The translations under genes were made by a program, and so were the position numbers. Shown here piece by piece: positions 1 to 8,453 of a DNA stretch of 64,000 bases. Position 1 is the first letter of the stretch; every line of letters begins with the position of its first letter. The notes below the pieces were generated by a model. The model had not been told where the DNA came from, did not search any database, and was given only the letters and a program-made list of their open reading frames with translations. The DNA lies in NCBI GenBank assembly GCA_963790965.1, contig CAWBQO010000006.1, forward strand, positions 992,001 through 1,056,000, given 5' to 3'. The DNA is from CAWBQO01 sp963790965. Lineage in GTDB: Bacteria; Bacteroidota; Rhodothermia; Rhodothermales; DASSAV01.

Positions 1-273
1 GAGTCTGCGCACCCGCTCGCGCAGTTCTTCTGCGCTGCTGGGGCCTCTCTCCTCTGAGAAGACATCCATGTCTTTCAGCTCGTCTGTGTGGTAGCGGCCG
101 TAGCGCCGGCACCACTTCAGCACCGTCGTCTTGCCACCGATGTTGTACTTGCGCCGGGCCGCGTCCTTCGTTAGACGCCCCCGCTCAACTTCTTCTACGA
201 CCATGCGTTTGAACGCTTCCGAGTAGTAGAACGTGGGGGGCCGTGTACCCTCTTGCTTCCTGTTGTGTGCCAT
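1..273 (-). CDS. Transposase OrfA-like protein, partial (C-terminus beyond the window)
   Basis: The frame is open from an ATG at 273 down to base 1, giving 91 codons, so the gene continues past the left edge. A good Shine-Dalgarno (GGAGGT, plus-strand 280-285) lies six bases before the ATG. The protein begins MAHNRKQEGTRPPTFYYS and contains the stretch EAFKRMVVEEVERG followed by KDAARRKYNIGGKTTVLKW, which reads as the helix-turn-helix of IS3-type OrfA proteins. OrfA normally binds the element's terminal repeats and joins OrfB by frameshifting; OrfB cannot be seen here. The IS3 family call is an inference from the motif. A dispersed repeat begins about 40 bases upstream of the start codon. Confidence 0.7.
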   Translation of the reverse strand, partial: MAHNRKQEGTRPPTFYYSEAFKRMVVEEVERGRLTKDAARRKYNIGGKTTVLKWCRRYGRYHTDELKDMDVFSEERGPSSAEELRERVRRL

Positions 274-315
274 CGCTTTACCTCCAGAGAGTGTAAAGCT
301 AATTCAGGACGGGTC

Positions 316-410
316 AACACCCCCTTAAATCCCCCTCAAGGGGGAGGTTGCGTGGGTGCTTTGGTCTGCAATATGAGCTACATACAGCGCGTTCTGTTAT
401 TTGAAAGGCC
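316..410 (+). repeat. Dispersed ~95-100 bp element, copy 1
   Basis: It begins AACACCCCCTTAAATC and runs through a CCCCC-TCAA-GGGGG hairpin and a conserved tail (AGCTACATACAGCG, then TGTTATTTGAAAGGCC). The same layout recurs at 37232-37330 and 51421-51520. Conservation over the whole length at three sites marks it as a discrete element, possibly MITE-like, although no target-site duplication was identified. Confidence 0.75.
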
Positions 411-542
411 ACTGAAAGCACGGAACAGATGCTTCGCTTCGCCGGCATGACACGCGGGGAAGGTGCGGCCTTTCTTGTGGTCCTCAGTGCTGCCTTTCAT
501 GTGCTCCCCAGAGTCCGTGCCTCCTCCGACGCCCCCGGGGTT

Positions 543-567
543 TCATCCTGAACGCAGTGAAGGATCC
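543..567 (-). repeat. 26-bp dispersed element, copy in reverse orientation
   Basis: The plus strand reads TCATCCTGAACGCAGTGAAG and continues to GATC, the reverse complement of the element that is frequent at 18.8-20.4 kb. Two positions differ from the commonest form. Confidence 0.7.
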
Positions 568-729
568 ACCCTTCCGGGCTGCTAAGAGGCGGTCGAAGCA
601 GCGCGAACACTGGTCTATCGTCAAAGCTTAGTTGAATTAAATCAACTGCGTCTTAACCGGCGTAGAACGAGGCGTTCGCGTCGGCATGGCGTGCTAAGTT
701 GGCGGCTCCCGGAAAATGTTCAACACTTT

Positions 730-1335
730 ATGGCTCAGAAGCTCGATCTCGTCGCCACGGACAAGGCATACTACCAGCCCACGTCGAAACCGGTGTTGGC
801 GGACTTCGGACGCATGCCTTACTTGACCATCACAGGGCGCGGCGCGCCGGCGGGGGACGAATTCACGCGGATGGCCGCCGCCCTCTACCCCGTCGCGTAT
901 GGCGTGAAGAAGCGCTGCAAGGAAGAGGGGCGCGATTTCGCGGTCCCGAAACTCGAGGGACTCTGGTGGGTCGACGGCGATCGGCTGGCGCAGGACGTGC
1001 CGCGTGAGGAATGGCGGTGGAAACTGCTGATTCGGCTTCCCGACTTCCCGGATGAAGCCGCTGTCGCGGAGGTGCGGGAGGCGGCGTTCCGGTCGAAGAA
1101 GGAGCCGCTCATTCAGGAGGTGGCGTTCGACTGGATCGAGGAGGGGCGGTGCGTGCAGGCGATGCACGTTGGCCCCTATGCAACGGAGCCGGTCACGCTC
1201 GATGCGATGCGGCAGTACGCGGCGTCTCAGGGGCTGCGCTTTGCAGGTCTGCACCACGAGATTTACATCTCTGATCCGCGCAAGGTGGAGCCGGATAGGA
1301 TGAAGACCATTTTGCGCTACCCCGTCGCACCCTGA
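730..1335 (+). CDS. GyrI-like small-molecule-binding domain protein
   Basis: This 201-residue protein resembles the stand-alone GyrI-like (AraC effector-binding fold) proteins: an N-terminal MAQKLDL..ATDKAYYQP segment, then PVLADFGRMPYLTITGRGAP and AALYPVAYGVKK, and near the end CVQAMHVGPYATEP, typical of the fold. The family binds small hydrophobic or drug-like ligands, and some members hydrolyse cyclopropanoid toxins. Which applies here is unknown. An upstream in-frame ATG exists at 691, but the family's N-terminus fits 730. No strong Shine-Dalgarno is visible. The gene stands alone before the nucleoside phosphorylase. Confidence 0.8.
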   Translation: MAQKLDLVATDKAYYQPTSKPVLADFGRMPYLTITGRGAPAGDEFTRMAAALYPVAYGVKKRCKEEGRDFAVPKLEGLWWVDGDRLAQDVPREEWRWKLLIRLPDFPDEAAVAEVREAAFRSKKEPLIQEVAFDWIEEGRCVQAMHVGPYATEPVTLDAMRQYAASQGLRFAGLHHEIYISDPRKVEPDRMKTILRYPVAP

Positions 1336-1432
1336 GCCGCGGCGACTTTGCGGCCCGTTGCGCATGCTCCGTGTTGGTTTCCGCCGGACGGCTTCCGCAA
1401 TTCACAAGAAAATGAAACTGCGATGTGCCCGG

Positions 1433-1463
1433 GCGGGGTAGCTTGCGGTTTGCAAGTACCCGC
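1433..1463 (+). promoter_or_regulatory. Stem-loop in the leader of the nucleoside phosphorylase gene
   Basis: GCGGG(G)TA(G)CTTGC pairs with GCAAGTACCCGC around a GGTTT loop, giving a 12-bp stem with two bulged G residues. It ends 19 bases before the ATG at 1483 and has no following T-run, so a leader or attenuator hairpin is more likely than a terminator. Function is inferred only from position. Confidence 0.4.
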
Positions 1464-1482
1464 ATTCTGAAGGATAACGCCC

Positions 1483-2814
1483 ATGTCTCCCGTCAGCCTC
1501 ATCGTCGCGAAGCGCGACGGACAGTCCCTCGACCCTGCCGCAATCAAAAACCTGATCGACGGGTACACGCGCGGCGACGTGCCGGACTATCAGATGAGCG
1601 CCTTCCTCATGGCGTCCTACCTTCAGGGCATGGACGAGCAGGAAACCGCCGCCTTGACGGACGCCATGCTGTACTCGGGCGATGTGCTCGACCTGTCCGA
1701 CATCGAGGGCGTGAAGGTGGACAAACACTCCACCGGCGGCGTGGGCGACAAGATCTCGCTCATCCTTGCCCCCGTCGTTGCCGCGTGCGGCGTTCCAGTT
1801 CCGATGATCTCCGGCCGCGGACTTGGGCATACGGGCGGCACGCTCGACAAGCTCGAAAGCATCCCCGGCTTCCGCGTGGACCTATCCATTGACGCCTACC
1901 GCAAGCAGCTTGCCCGCCTCGGCCTCGTCATGATCGGCCAGACCGCCGAAATTGCGCCGGCCGACCGAAAGGTCTATGCCCTTCGCGACGTGACCGGCAC
2001 GGTTGAGTTCATCCCTTTCATCGCCGCCTCGATCATGAGCAAGAAGCTCGCTGAGGGCATCGACGCGCTGGTGCTGGACGTGAAGAGCGGGCGCGGGGCG
2101 TTCATGAAAAAGGAAGAAGACGCGCGCCGCCTGGCCGAGACGCTCGTGGGCATCGGGGAGCGATTCGGCAAGAAAACCGTCGCCTGGATGACCCGCATGG
2201 ACGCGCCGCTTGGCTACGCGTGCGGCAACTGGCCCGAGGTCGTGGAAACGATCCACTGCCTCCGGGGCGAGAAGGTGCCGGACGTCTCGGAGCTTACGCG
2301 CGCCCTCGCAGGCGAAATGCTGTACGTGGGGAAAGTGGCGGAGTCGCCTGAGGCGGGCCGCGAGATGGCCGACGAGGCGATCTGGTCCGGCCGTGCCTTC
2401 GAGAAGTTCGTCGAATTGGTTGAGGCGCAGGGCGGAGACGCCTCCGTGCTTCACAACCCGGACACCCGCGCCGACGTACCCGCGCCGGTCGAGGTGTTCG
2501 CGCCGGAGGGCACGTCCGGGTACGTGGACGGCATCGACGGCCTCGCTATCGGGCACCTTACGGTGGCGCTCGGTGCCGGGCGTGCGCGCAAAGAGGACCC
2601 CGTCGATCCGACGGCGGGCATCGTGCTCACGAAGCGCGTCGGCGATCCCGTGCGTGCGGGCGAGCGGCTTGCCTCGATCTACACGAATCGGGGAGAGGAA
2701 AAGGAAAAGGAAAAGGGTATCCGCACCGTTCAAGACGCTTTCTCGTACACTCCCGAACCCGCCGCTGCAGGATCCGTGCTGCTCCGGCGCTACACGAAAG
2801 ATGGGTGGGAGTAG
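1483..2814 (+). CDS. pdp: Pyrimidine-nucleoside (thymidine) phosphorylase
   Basis: This 443-residue cytosolic enzyme cleaves pyrimidine nucleosides with phosphate to the free base and (deoxy)ribose-1-phosphate. The signature KHSTGGVGDKISL (K81-H82-S83) binds phosphate. R168, S183 and K187 fall exactly at the residues described for pyrimidine binding in the Geobacillus enzyme. The alpha domain comes first, followed by the glycine-rich alpha/beta domain (GRGLGHTGGTLDKLESIPGF) and a C-terminal domain containing GAGRARKEDPVDPTAGI. Length matches the family (about 430-440). The choice between pdp and deoA is uncertain because substrate range cannot be read from sequence. The next gene starts 21 bases downstream and may be co-transcribed. 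Confidence 0.93.
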   Translation: MSPVSLIVAKRDGQSLDPAAIKNLIDGYTRGDVPDYQMSAFLMASYLQGMDEQETAALTDAMLYSGDVLDLSDIEGVKVDKHSTGGVGDKISLILAPVVAACGVPVPMISGRGLGHTGGTLDKLESIPGFRVDLSIDAYRKQLARLGLVMIGQTAEIAPADRKVYALRDVTGTVEFIPFIAASIMSKKLAEGIDALVLDVKSGRGAFMKKEEDARRLAETLVGIGERFGKKTVAWMTRMDAPLGYACGNWPEVVETIHCLRGEKVPDVSELTRALAGEMLYVGKVAESPEAGREMADEAIWSGRAFEKFVELVEAQGGDASVLHNPDTRADVPAPVEVFAPEGTSGYVDGIDGLAIGHLTVALGAGRARKEDPVDPTAGIVLTKRVGDPVRAGERLASIYTNRGEEKEKEKGIRTVQDAFSYTPEPAAAGSVLLRRYTKDGWE

Positions 2815-2835
2815 CTTTCTTCCCCGAGCGCCTCA

Positions 2836-3759
2836 ATGGAGTCCGACATAACCGACTGGCTGCTCTCCGGCGACATTTCCATTCGTTACCAGACCTTCCG
2901 CGACCTGCTCGGCGAGGAGCGCCCGGAATTGCAGCAGGGCATCCTGCAGGCCGGGTGGGGCCGGGCGCTCATGCGCGCGCAGACGGGCGAGGGGGTGTGG
3001 GGCAAATCCTTCTACGCACCCAAATGGACCAGCACCCATTACACGCTGCTGGACCTGCGGTGGCTTTGCGTGCCGCCCGATCATCCGCCCCTCCGCCGCG
3101 CGGTTGAACGGGCCGCACGGGAAGAGAAGGGCGAGGACGGCGGCATCAACCCGGCCCGCAGCGTTCGCGTGAGCGACGTGTGTATCAACGGCATGTTCTT
3201 GAACTACGCGGCCTACTTTGGTCTCGCGGAGGAACTGCTCGGTTCCGTTATCGACTTCGTCCTCTCGCAGCACATGCCAGACGGGGGCTTCAACTGCCGG
3301 AAGAACCGGACGGGCTGCCGGCACAGCTCCATGCACTCGACCATCAGCGTGCTGGAAGGCGTCCAGTCCTGCCTCGACAATGGATACGCCCACCGCCGCT
3401 CCGAACTTGAAGCGGTCGCAGCGAGCGGGCGGGCGTTTCTTCTTGCTCACCGGCTTTTCAGATCTGACCGCACTGGCGAGGTCATCCACCCCGGTATGAC
3501 GGCGCTCCCCTTTCCGTTCCGGTGGAAGTACAGCCTGCTGCGCGCGCTCGACCACTTTCGAAGCGCGGGCATTGCACACGACGAGCGCCTGGAGGACGCC
3601 CTGGATCTATTGCTGAGAAAGCGTTCCGGAGACGGAACATGGAAGCTCGCAGCCGCGCATCCCGGTGCCGTACACATCGCAATGGAGCGGCCGGGCGCTC
3701 GGAGCCGCTGGAATACGCTCCTGGCACTGCGGGTGCTTCGCCACTTTGGCCGAGCGTGA
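2836..3759 (+). CDS. Prenyltransferase/squalene-oxidase-repeat (alpha-toroid) protein
   Basis: A 307-residue protein with an alpha/alpha-toroid pattern as in terpenoid-cyclase-like proteins: GEGVWGKSFYAPKW, then EDGGINPAR, then MPDGGFNCRKNRTGC and SGDGTWKL, each an aromatic/DGG repeat of the QW type. It has no cyclase DXDD motif and is half the length of a squalene-hopene cyclase, so cyclase activity is unlikely. Conserved Cys, His and Asp (GCRHSSMHST) could bind a metal. No signal peptide is seen. Substrate unknown. It follows the nucleoside phosphorylase by 21 bases. Confidence 0.7.
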   Translation: MESDITDWLLSGDISIRYQTFRDLLGEERPELQQGILQAGWGRALMRAQTGEGVWGKSFYAPKWTSTHYTLLDLRWLCVPPDHPPLRRAVERAAREEKGEDGGINPARSVRVSDVCINGMFLNYAAYFGLAEELLGSVIDFVLSQHMPDGGFNCRKNRTGCRHSSMHSTISVLEGVQSCLDNGYAHRRSELEAVAASGRAFLLAHRLFRSDRTGEVIHPGMTALPFPFRWKYSLLRALDHFRSAGIAHDERLEDALDLLLRKRSGDGTWKLAAAHPGAVHIAMERPGARSRWNTLLALRVLRHFGRA

Positions 3760-3906
3760 AGCGGGCGGCACGTCACGGTCGTGTAAGAGCCTCGCCGGGG
3801 AACGTCGCATCTTTCACAGGAGCGCTCCGTTTAAGGGTCCCGGTTGCTATATTGAATGAATGCCTCGCCTGTTCTTGCGCGGCTTCACCATCTTTTCCGA
3901 AATCCC

Positions 3907-4683
3907 ATGTCCGTCTGGAAACGATTTTCGAGATTCATCCGGTCCGTATTCGGCGGAGCCATCTCTGCCATGGAAGACCCCAAGCTCATCCTGGAGCAGA
4001 ACATTCGGGAACTGAACGACCAGGTCCCGAAGATGAACGAGAACATCGCGACGGTCAAGGCGAACGTGGTCTTGCTGCAGAAAGAAGTGCGGCGGCAGGA
4101 GGAAGAGGTCGCCTCACTGACGGCCAAGGTGAAAGCCGGCATTCAGGCGGGCCGGGACGACATTGCGCAGCAATACGCCGTGCAGCTCGAAAAGACGCGC
4201 GACAGCATCGCGCGCTCCAAGGAGCAGCTTCAGTACGCCTCGTCGGCGTACGACAAGGCCCTCCAGATTAAAAAGGCGTTTATGCGCGAGCGTGAACGCA
4301 AGATCGGCGAAGCCCGCGAGGCCCTCCGCGCCCATGAACGCGCCAAATGGCAGGGCCGCGTCGCTGATGCGCTCGAACAGTTCGAAGTCGGCGGCATCGA
4401 CCAGACGCACGATGAGATGCTCACGCGCATCAACGAGCAAACGGCCAAGAACGAGGCGCGCATGGAAATGGCCCTCGACTCGGTGGACCGCGATTCCATC
4501 CGCATCGAGGAAGACGCCGAAGCGATCCGCGCGGCCGAGCTTGTCAAACAGTTCAAGGTCGAAATGGGCATGTCCGAACCCAAACCCGCCGCCGAGGAGC
4601 GTCCGCGCGTCGAGATGCCCGACGAGGAATCTTCTCAGGGGGCGAAAACGGTGGGCCGAGACCGCGCCCGCACCGACGGATAG
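3907..4683 (+). CDS. pspA: PspA/IM30 (Vipp1) family membrane-remodelling protein
   Basis: The 258-residue protein is almost wholly coiled coil after an amphipathic N-terminal helix (MSVWKRFSRFIRSVFGGAI), followed by the family hallmark AMEDPKLILEQNIRELND. PspA/Vipp1 proteins are the bacterial relatives of ESCRT-III; they bind the inner face of the cytoplasmic membrane and repair or remodel it under stress. An in-frame ATG at 3856 would add 17 residues, but family alignment favours 3907. A TATATTG box at 3848-3854 could be part of its promoter. No pspF/pspB/pspC genes are nearby; instead two coiled-coil proteins follow, suggesting a local three-gene module. Confidence 0.88.
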   Translation: MSVWKRFSRFIRSVFGGAISAMEDPKLILEQNIRELNDQVPKMNENIATVKANVVLLQKEVRRQEEEVASLTAKVKAGIQAGRDDIAQQYAVQLEKTRDSIARSKEQLQYASSAYDKALQIKKAFMRERERKIGEAREALRAHERAKWQGRVADALEQFEVGGIDQTHDEMLTRINEQTAKNEARMEMALDSVDRDSIRIEEDAEAIRAAELVKQFKVEMGMSEPKPAAEERPRVEMPDEESSQGAKTVGRDRARTDG

Positions 4684-4715
4684 CACACCGGCCCAGCCCG
4701 TAGACCAGCGACTCG

Positions 4716-5210
4716 ATGGATAAGGATGAGTTCGAAAGGCTTAAGGCCGAAGAAAAGGAACACTTGCGGAAGCTGAAGGACCTTCGGCAGACGCATACGG
4801 TCCTGAGCCGCCAAGAGCGTCTTAAGCGGACGCTCTCGCAGATGAAATCCTCGACGCGCGATCTGCTGGACGCCTCGGCGCACCTCATCGAGAATATGCA
4901 GCAAGAGGCGGCTATAAAGGAAGCGCGCCTCGACATCGCCACGGAGGCCGCTGCTGAGGCGGCGGTGAAGGAGAAGGCCGAAAAAGATCTGGAAGCCTTC
5001 GACGAAAGCCTCCGGCGAGATCGCGCTCAGGCGCTCGTGCAAAGGATGAAAGCCGCTCTGGGTTCCGAAAACTACGCCGAACCGGCGGAGGGCGAGGGGC
5101 AACCCGTCCACAAGACGATCGGCGCGCCGGCCGTGCCGCCCGAGCAGGGGGCACCGGAATCTCCGCCTAAAACGCTGCCGGATAAAACAATCGGGCGTAA
5201 ACGGCCGTAA
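4716..5210 (+). CDS. Coiled-coil protein downstream of pspA (unknown)
   Basis: This 164-residue protein is highly charged. Residues 1-120 are predicted by eye to be helical and coiled-coil (LKAEEKEHLRKLKDLRQTH, then EKAEKDLEAFDESLRRDRAQ). A proline-rich tail ends DKTIGRKRP and repeats the short motif KTIG twice (HKTIGAP, DKTIGRK). No signal peptide or membrane segment is seen. It starts 32 bases after pspA and is followed by another coiled-coil gene, so it probably works with PspA, perhaps as an adaptor. I do not recognise a named family. Confidence 0.6.
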   Translation: MDKDEFERLKAEEKEHLRKLKDLRQTHTVLSRQERLKRTLSQMKSSTRDLLDASAHLIENMQQEAAIKEARLDIATEAAAEAAVKEKAEKDLEAFDESLRRDRAQALVQRMKAALGSENYAEPAEGEGQPVHKTIGAPAVPPEQGAPESPPKTLPDKTIGRKRP

Positions 5211-5270
5211 AGGTCGCAGACGCAGTTCGGCCCCGGTAGGCCGGGAGTAGTGACGGAAGCAGGAGCACCG

Positions 5271-6131
5271 ATGAACGACGCGGACATTAACTATACCAAG
5301 GAAGCGTTCCTCAACCCGTGGAACCTCGCTTTCCTGATCATGGCGATGCTCACGGCGTTCTTCCTGAGCGGCGGCGCGGAGGTGGCGTTCAACCTCGTGC
5401 TGCTTATGTCCTTCGCTGTGGAGCTGATCTACCTCGGCGTCGTGCCGCGCAATGAACGCTTTCAGCGGATCATCAAGTCGCAGCGCGCGGCCGAGCACAA
5501 CAAGCCACCCTCGCAAAAGGAGGTTTTCCAGCTCCTCAGCAAGTACAGTCAGCGCCGCTACGTGCGCCTTCGCAAGCTCGAAAAAGAGATCACGCTCAAC
5601 TACCGCAAGCTCGGCTACTCCTCTCAGGGGCTGCTGGACAGCCACCTCAAGAAGATCGACGGGCTGCTGGATTCCTATCTGAATCTGCTTTATCAAAAAG
5701 AGCGCCTCGAACTCTCTGTCCAGAGCGCTACCGAGAGGGAGGTCGTTCAGGCGATGGAAGATCTGCGCGTCGACATGCAGGACGATCCGCCGCGCGTTCA
5801 GTCGATCAAGCAGCGCCGCCTGAAAGTGCTCGAACAGCGCCTCGAACGGTTCAAAAAGAGCCGCGAGAACAACGAGATCATCGAGGCCCAGCTTGCCACC
5901 ATCGAGGACGTAACCAAGTACATCCACGAACAGTCGCTCACGCTGCAGAACCCGGAGGAGATTACCTTCCAGCTCGACATGCTCCTCAGCGAAGTCGAGG
6001 AGACACAGGCTTCCGTTGAGGCAATGGAAAGCGTGTTCGGGTCAACGTCCGACCTGCTGGGCGACATGGACGCTTATGCCCCCGACGACGCTACCAAGTC
6101 GCCCGGCGAGGGCACTCGCCTGAACATCTGA
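5271..6131 (+). CDS. Membrane-anchored coiled-coil protein in the PspA module
   Basis: A 286-residue protein with two adjacent N-terminal membrane helices (NLAFLIMAMLTAFFLSG and FNLVLLMSFAVELIYLGVV) and then about 220 residues of charged coiled coil. The ATG at 5271 is chosen over a GTG at 5250 because AGGAG (5261-5265) is correctly spaced for it. The topology, a short membrane hairpin and a long cytoplasmic coiled coil, suits a membrane receptor for PspA; this is an inference from neighbourhood. No family name recognised. Confidence 0.65.
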   Translation: MNDADINYTKEAFLNPWNLAFLIMAMLTAFFLSGGAEVAFNLVLLMSFAVELIYLGVVPRNERFQRIIKSQRAAEHNKPPSQKEVFQLLSKYSQRRYVRLRKLEKEITLNYRKLGYSSQGLLDSHLKKIDGLLDSYLNLLYQKERLELSVQSATEREVVQAMEDLRVDMQDDPPRVQSIKQRRLKVLEQRLERFKKSRENNEIIEAQLATIEDVTKYIHEQSLTLQNPEEITFQLDMLLSEVEETQASVEAMESVFGSTSDLLGDMDAYAPDDATKSPGEGTRLNI

Positions 6132-6148
6132 CCCTAACCCTGCGCACC

Positions 6149-6931
6149 ATGGAACTCAAGGCCGTCCGGTTTGAACAACGTGACGACGGCATCGCCGTCC
6201 TTACCATCGATCAGCCTGAAAAGCTGAATGCGCTCAGCGCACTCGTCTTGGAGGAGATCGACGAGTGCATCCGGCGGGCAGCGGACGAGCGCGCCATTCG
6301 CGGCGTCATCATCACCGGGGCGGGCGAGAAAAGCTTCGTGGCGGGAGCGGACATCCGGCAGTTCTCCACGCTCGACAGGGAATCCGGACGGCGCTTTGCA
6401 CTTGCCGGACAAGCGATCTTTAGCCGGATCGAGACCTTGCCCAAGCCGGTCGTGGCGGCTGTCAACGGGTACGCGCTCGGTGGTGGGTGCGAGCTTGCCA
6501 TCGCCTGCCATCTGCGGATTGCGTCCGAGAACGCAATCTTTGGACAGCCGGAAGTGACGCTCGGCATTCTCCCCGGTTATGGCGGCACGCAGCGCCTTCC
6601 CCGGCTCGTGGGGCTGGGCATCGCGACGGAATTGATCTTGACCGGGGACCGCATCTCAGCGCAGCGCGCCTATGAAATCGGCCTCGTCAACCGGGTTGTT
6701 CCTGCCGCGCAGCTTCTCGAAGAGGCAATCAAGCTCGTCGGCATGATCCTCTCGCGTGCGCCGCTGGCGGTCGGCATGTCCCTCGAAGCCCTTCACGCCG
6801 CGCATCTGCCTCCGAGCGAGGGGCTGCCGTTGGAGGCCGATCTATTCGGCGAAGCCTGCGCCACGGAGGACTTCAAGGAAGGCGTCGCCGCTTTTCTTCT
6901 GCGGCGCAAGGCCGATTTCCACGGCAAGTAG
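6149..6931 (+). CDS. Enoyl-CoA hydratase/isomerase (crotonase superfamily)
   Basis: The 260-residue length is standard. Crotonase features are all present: the oxyanion-hole segments KSFVAGADIRQF and GYALGGGCELAIACHLRIAS, and both catalytic glutamates (GGGCE and GQPEVTLGILPGYGGTQRLP). The enzyme should hydrate trans-2-enoyl-CoA to 3-hydroxyacyl-CoA in fatty-acid or butyryl-type metabolism. Substrate chain length cannot be told. It begins 17 bases after the preceding membrane coiled-coil gene, so it may share a transcript with it, although a functional link is not obvious. No other beta-oxidation genes are adjacent. Confidence 0.9.
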   Translation: MELKAVRFEQRDDGIAVLTIDQPEKLNALSALVLEEIDECIRRAADERAIRGVIITGAGEKSFVAGADIRQFSTLDRESGRRFALAGQAIFSRIETLPKPVVAAVNGYALGGGCELAIACHLRIASENAIFGQPEVTLGILPGYGGTQRLPRLVGLGIATELILTGDRISAQRAYEIGLVNRVVPAAQLLEEAIKLVGMILSRAPLAVGMSLEALHAAHLPPSEGLPLEADLFGEACATEDFKEGVAAFLLRRKADFHGK

Positions 6932-7128
6932 GGCGGAGTCGCGCCCGATTTCGCGCCCTGCATCCTTCCCTAAAGTCGACAGCCCCGGTGCCCCGACGCC
7001 GCCCGTATAGACAGGAGCGGCAGGTACACTGCGCAATTTATTTAGACATCCCCCGCTTTTGTTGAATCCTGCCGGCCCCGGCCGTTGTTAGGCTTTGCTC
7101 GTTTACGACGAAAGAAATTCAACGAAAG

Positions 7129-8373
7129 ATGCTGAAAGACAGAAGCAATCCAGGGGGCGAGCGCTCCACCGCAATCCGCGCAATGGCGTCGCTGCGGGAG
7201 TTTCTCCACATGGAAGCGGCAGGCGGGATGGTGCTCATGGCCGGGGCCGTTCTGGCGATGATCGTCGCGAACTCGCCGCTGCTGCCGGTTTACGCCGGAT
7301 TCCTCAATCTGCCCGTGGAGGTCTCCGTCGGCGCGTTCGGCATCGACAAGCCGCTGCTCCTCTGGATCAATGATGGGCTGATGGCGGTGTTCTTCTTCTT
7401 GATCGGCCTGGAGTTGAAGCGGGAGTCGCTGGAGGGCCATCTCGCAAGCCTGCGCCTCGCGGCCCTTCCGGCATTCGCAGCTGTGGGCGGCATGGCCGTT
7501 CCCGCGCTGATCTACGCCGCCTTCAACTGGGGGGACCCGCTTGCCATGAGCGGGTGGGCCATCCCCGCCGCCACGGACATCGCCTTCGCGCTCGGCGTGC
7601 TCTCGCTCCTTGGCAACCGGGTTCCTGCGTCCTTGAAGGCGTTCCTTCTCAGCGTCGCCATATTCGACGATCTCGGAGCCATCATCATTATCGCCCTCTT
7701 TTACACGGCCAAGTTGTCGCTGGTCTCGCTCGCCGTGGCCGCCGGGTTCATCCTGGTGCTCGCCATGCTCAACCGCGCGGGCGTCATGCGGCCCGCCGCC
7801 TACCTCCTGGTGGGAGTCGCGCTCTGGGTGGCCGTGCTGAAGTCGGGTGTACACGCGACGCTCGCCGGCGTGGCGGTGGCCCTATTCATTCCCCTTCGCG
7901 CGCCGGATGGTCAGGCCTCGGATACGTCCGGCTCGATGCTGCGGCGACTTGAACATACGCTCCATCCGTGGGTGGCCTTTGCCATTCTTCCGATCTTTGC
8001 CTTCGCGAATGCCGGCGTGCCGCTCGGCGGCATGACGTTCGCGGACGCGCTCCATCCCGTGCCGCTCGGCATCGCCCTCGGCCTGCTCGTGGGCAAGCTC
8101 GTCGGCGTAACGGCGCTTTCGTGGATCGGAGTGCGCCTCGGCGCGGCATCTTTGCCGGAGGGCGTCGGATGGCCGCAACTCGTGGGGACGGCGGTCCTTT
8201 GCGGCATCGGCTTTACAATGAGCCTGTTCATCGCCGGTCTCGCCTTTGGAACGGGCGGCGGCGCGTACGAGGGATTGGAGCGCATCGGCATTCTGAGCGG
8301 TTCCCTGCTCGCCGGACTCGCGGGCTACGCGATCCTGCACAGCGTGCTGCGCAAAACGCCCGCGACCGTGTAA
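7129..8373 (+). CDS. nhaA: Na+/H+ antiporter NhaA
   Basis: A 414-residue, roughly 12-helix inner-membrane protein that expels Na+ (or Li+) in exchange for protons. Family landmarks are clear: EAAGGMVLMAGAVLAMIVAN at the start, FFFLIGLELKRE, PAATDIAFALGVLSLLGNRV (unwound helix IV region), and the ion-binding Asp pair in VAIFDDLGAIIIIALFY. GIGFTMSLFIAGLAF near the C-terminus also matches. The N-terminus is about 18 residues longer than usual from 7129; a second ATG at 7183 is the alternative start. The gene is isolated and ends at a strong terminator. Confidence 0.95.
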   Translation: MLKDRSNPGGERSTAIRAMASLREFLHMEAAGGMVLMAGAVLAMIVANSPLLPVYAGFLNLPVEVSVGAFGIDKPLLLWINDGLMAVFFFLIGLELKRESLEGHLASLRLAALPAFAAVGGMAVPALIYAAFNWGDPLAMSGWAIPAATDIAFALGVLSLLGNRVPASLKAFLLSVAIFDDLGAIIIIALFYTAKLSLVSLAVAAGFILVLAMLNRAGVMRPAAYLLVGVALWVAVLKSGVHATLAGVAVALFIPLRAPDGQASDTSGSMLRRLEHTLHPWVAFAILPIFAFANAGVPLGGMTFADALHPVPLGIALGLLVGKLVGVTALSWIGVRLGAASLPEGVGWPQLVGTAVLCGIGFTMSLFIAGLAFGTGGGAYEGLERIGILSGSLLAGLAGYAILHSVLRKTPATV

Positions 8374-8400
8374 ACCGGTGCTCACTCCCTTCAATTAACG

Positions 8401-8438
8401 AACGACCGCCGCTCTGTCATTGAGAGCGGCGGTCGTTT
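8401..8438. terminator. Bidirectional intrinsic terminator between nhaA and the DUF4249 gene
   Basis: AACGACCGCCGCTCT (8401-8415) and AGAGCGGCGGTCGTT (8423-8437) form a perfect 15-bp stem with a 7-base loop, flanked by short A and T runs. It lies exactly between two convergent genes. Confidence 0.9.
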
Positions 8439-8453
8439 GTCGCCGTCCGGCGG

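Larger units (their letters stand above)
274..729. other. Intergenic stretch with repeat debris
   Basis: No convincing gene is visible in these 456 bases. The stretch holds one copy of the roughly 95-bp dispersed element (316-410), one reverse-oriented copy of the 26-bp element (543-567), and a small A/T-rich inverted repeat (AGTTGA at 630-635 with TCAACT at 642-647). Short open frames here have no family features. Confidence 0.6.

Noticed and set aside
4635..5927. Long minus-strand open frames opposite the PspA module (and similar ones opposite pdp, moaC/floA and yidC)
   Set aside because: They are antisense shadows of G+C-rich genes with typical Arg/Leu/His-rich translations and no family motifs.
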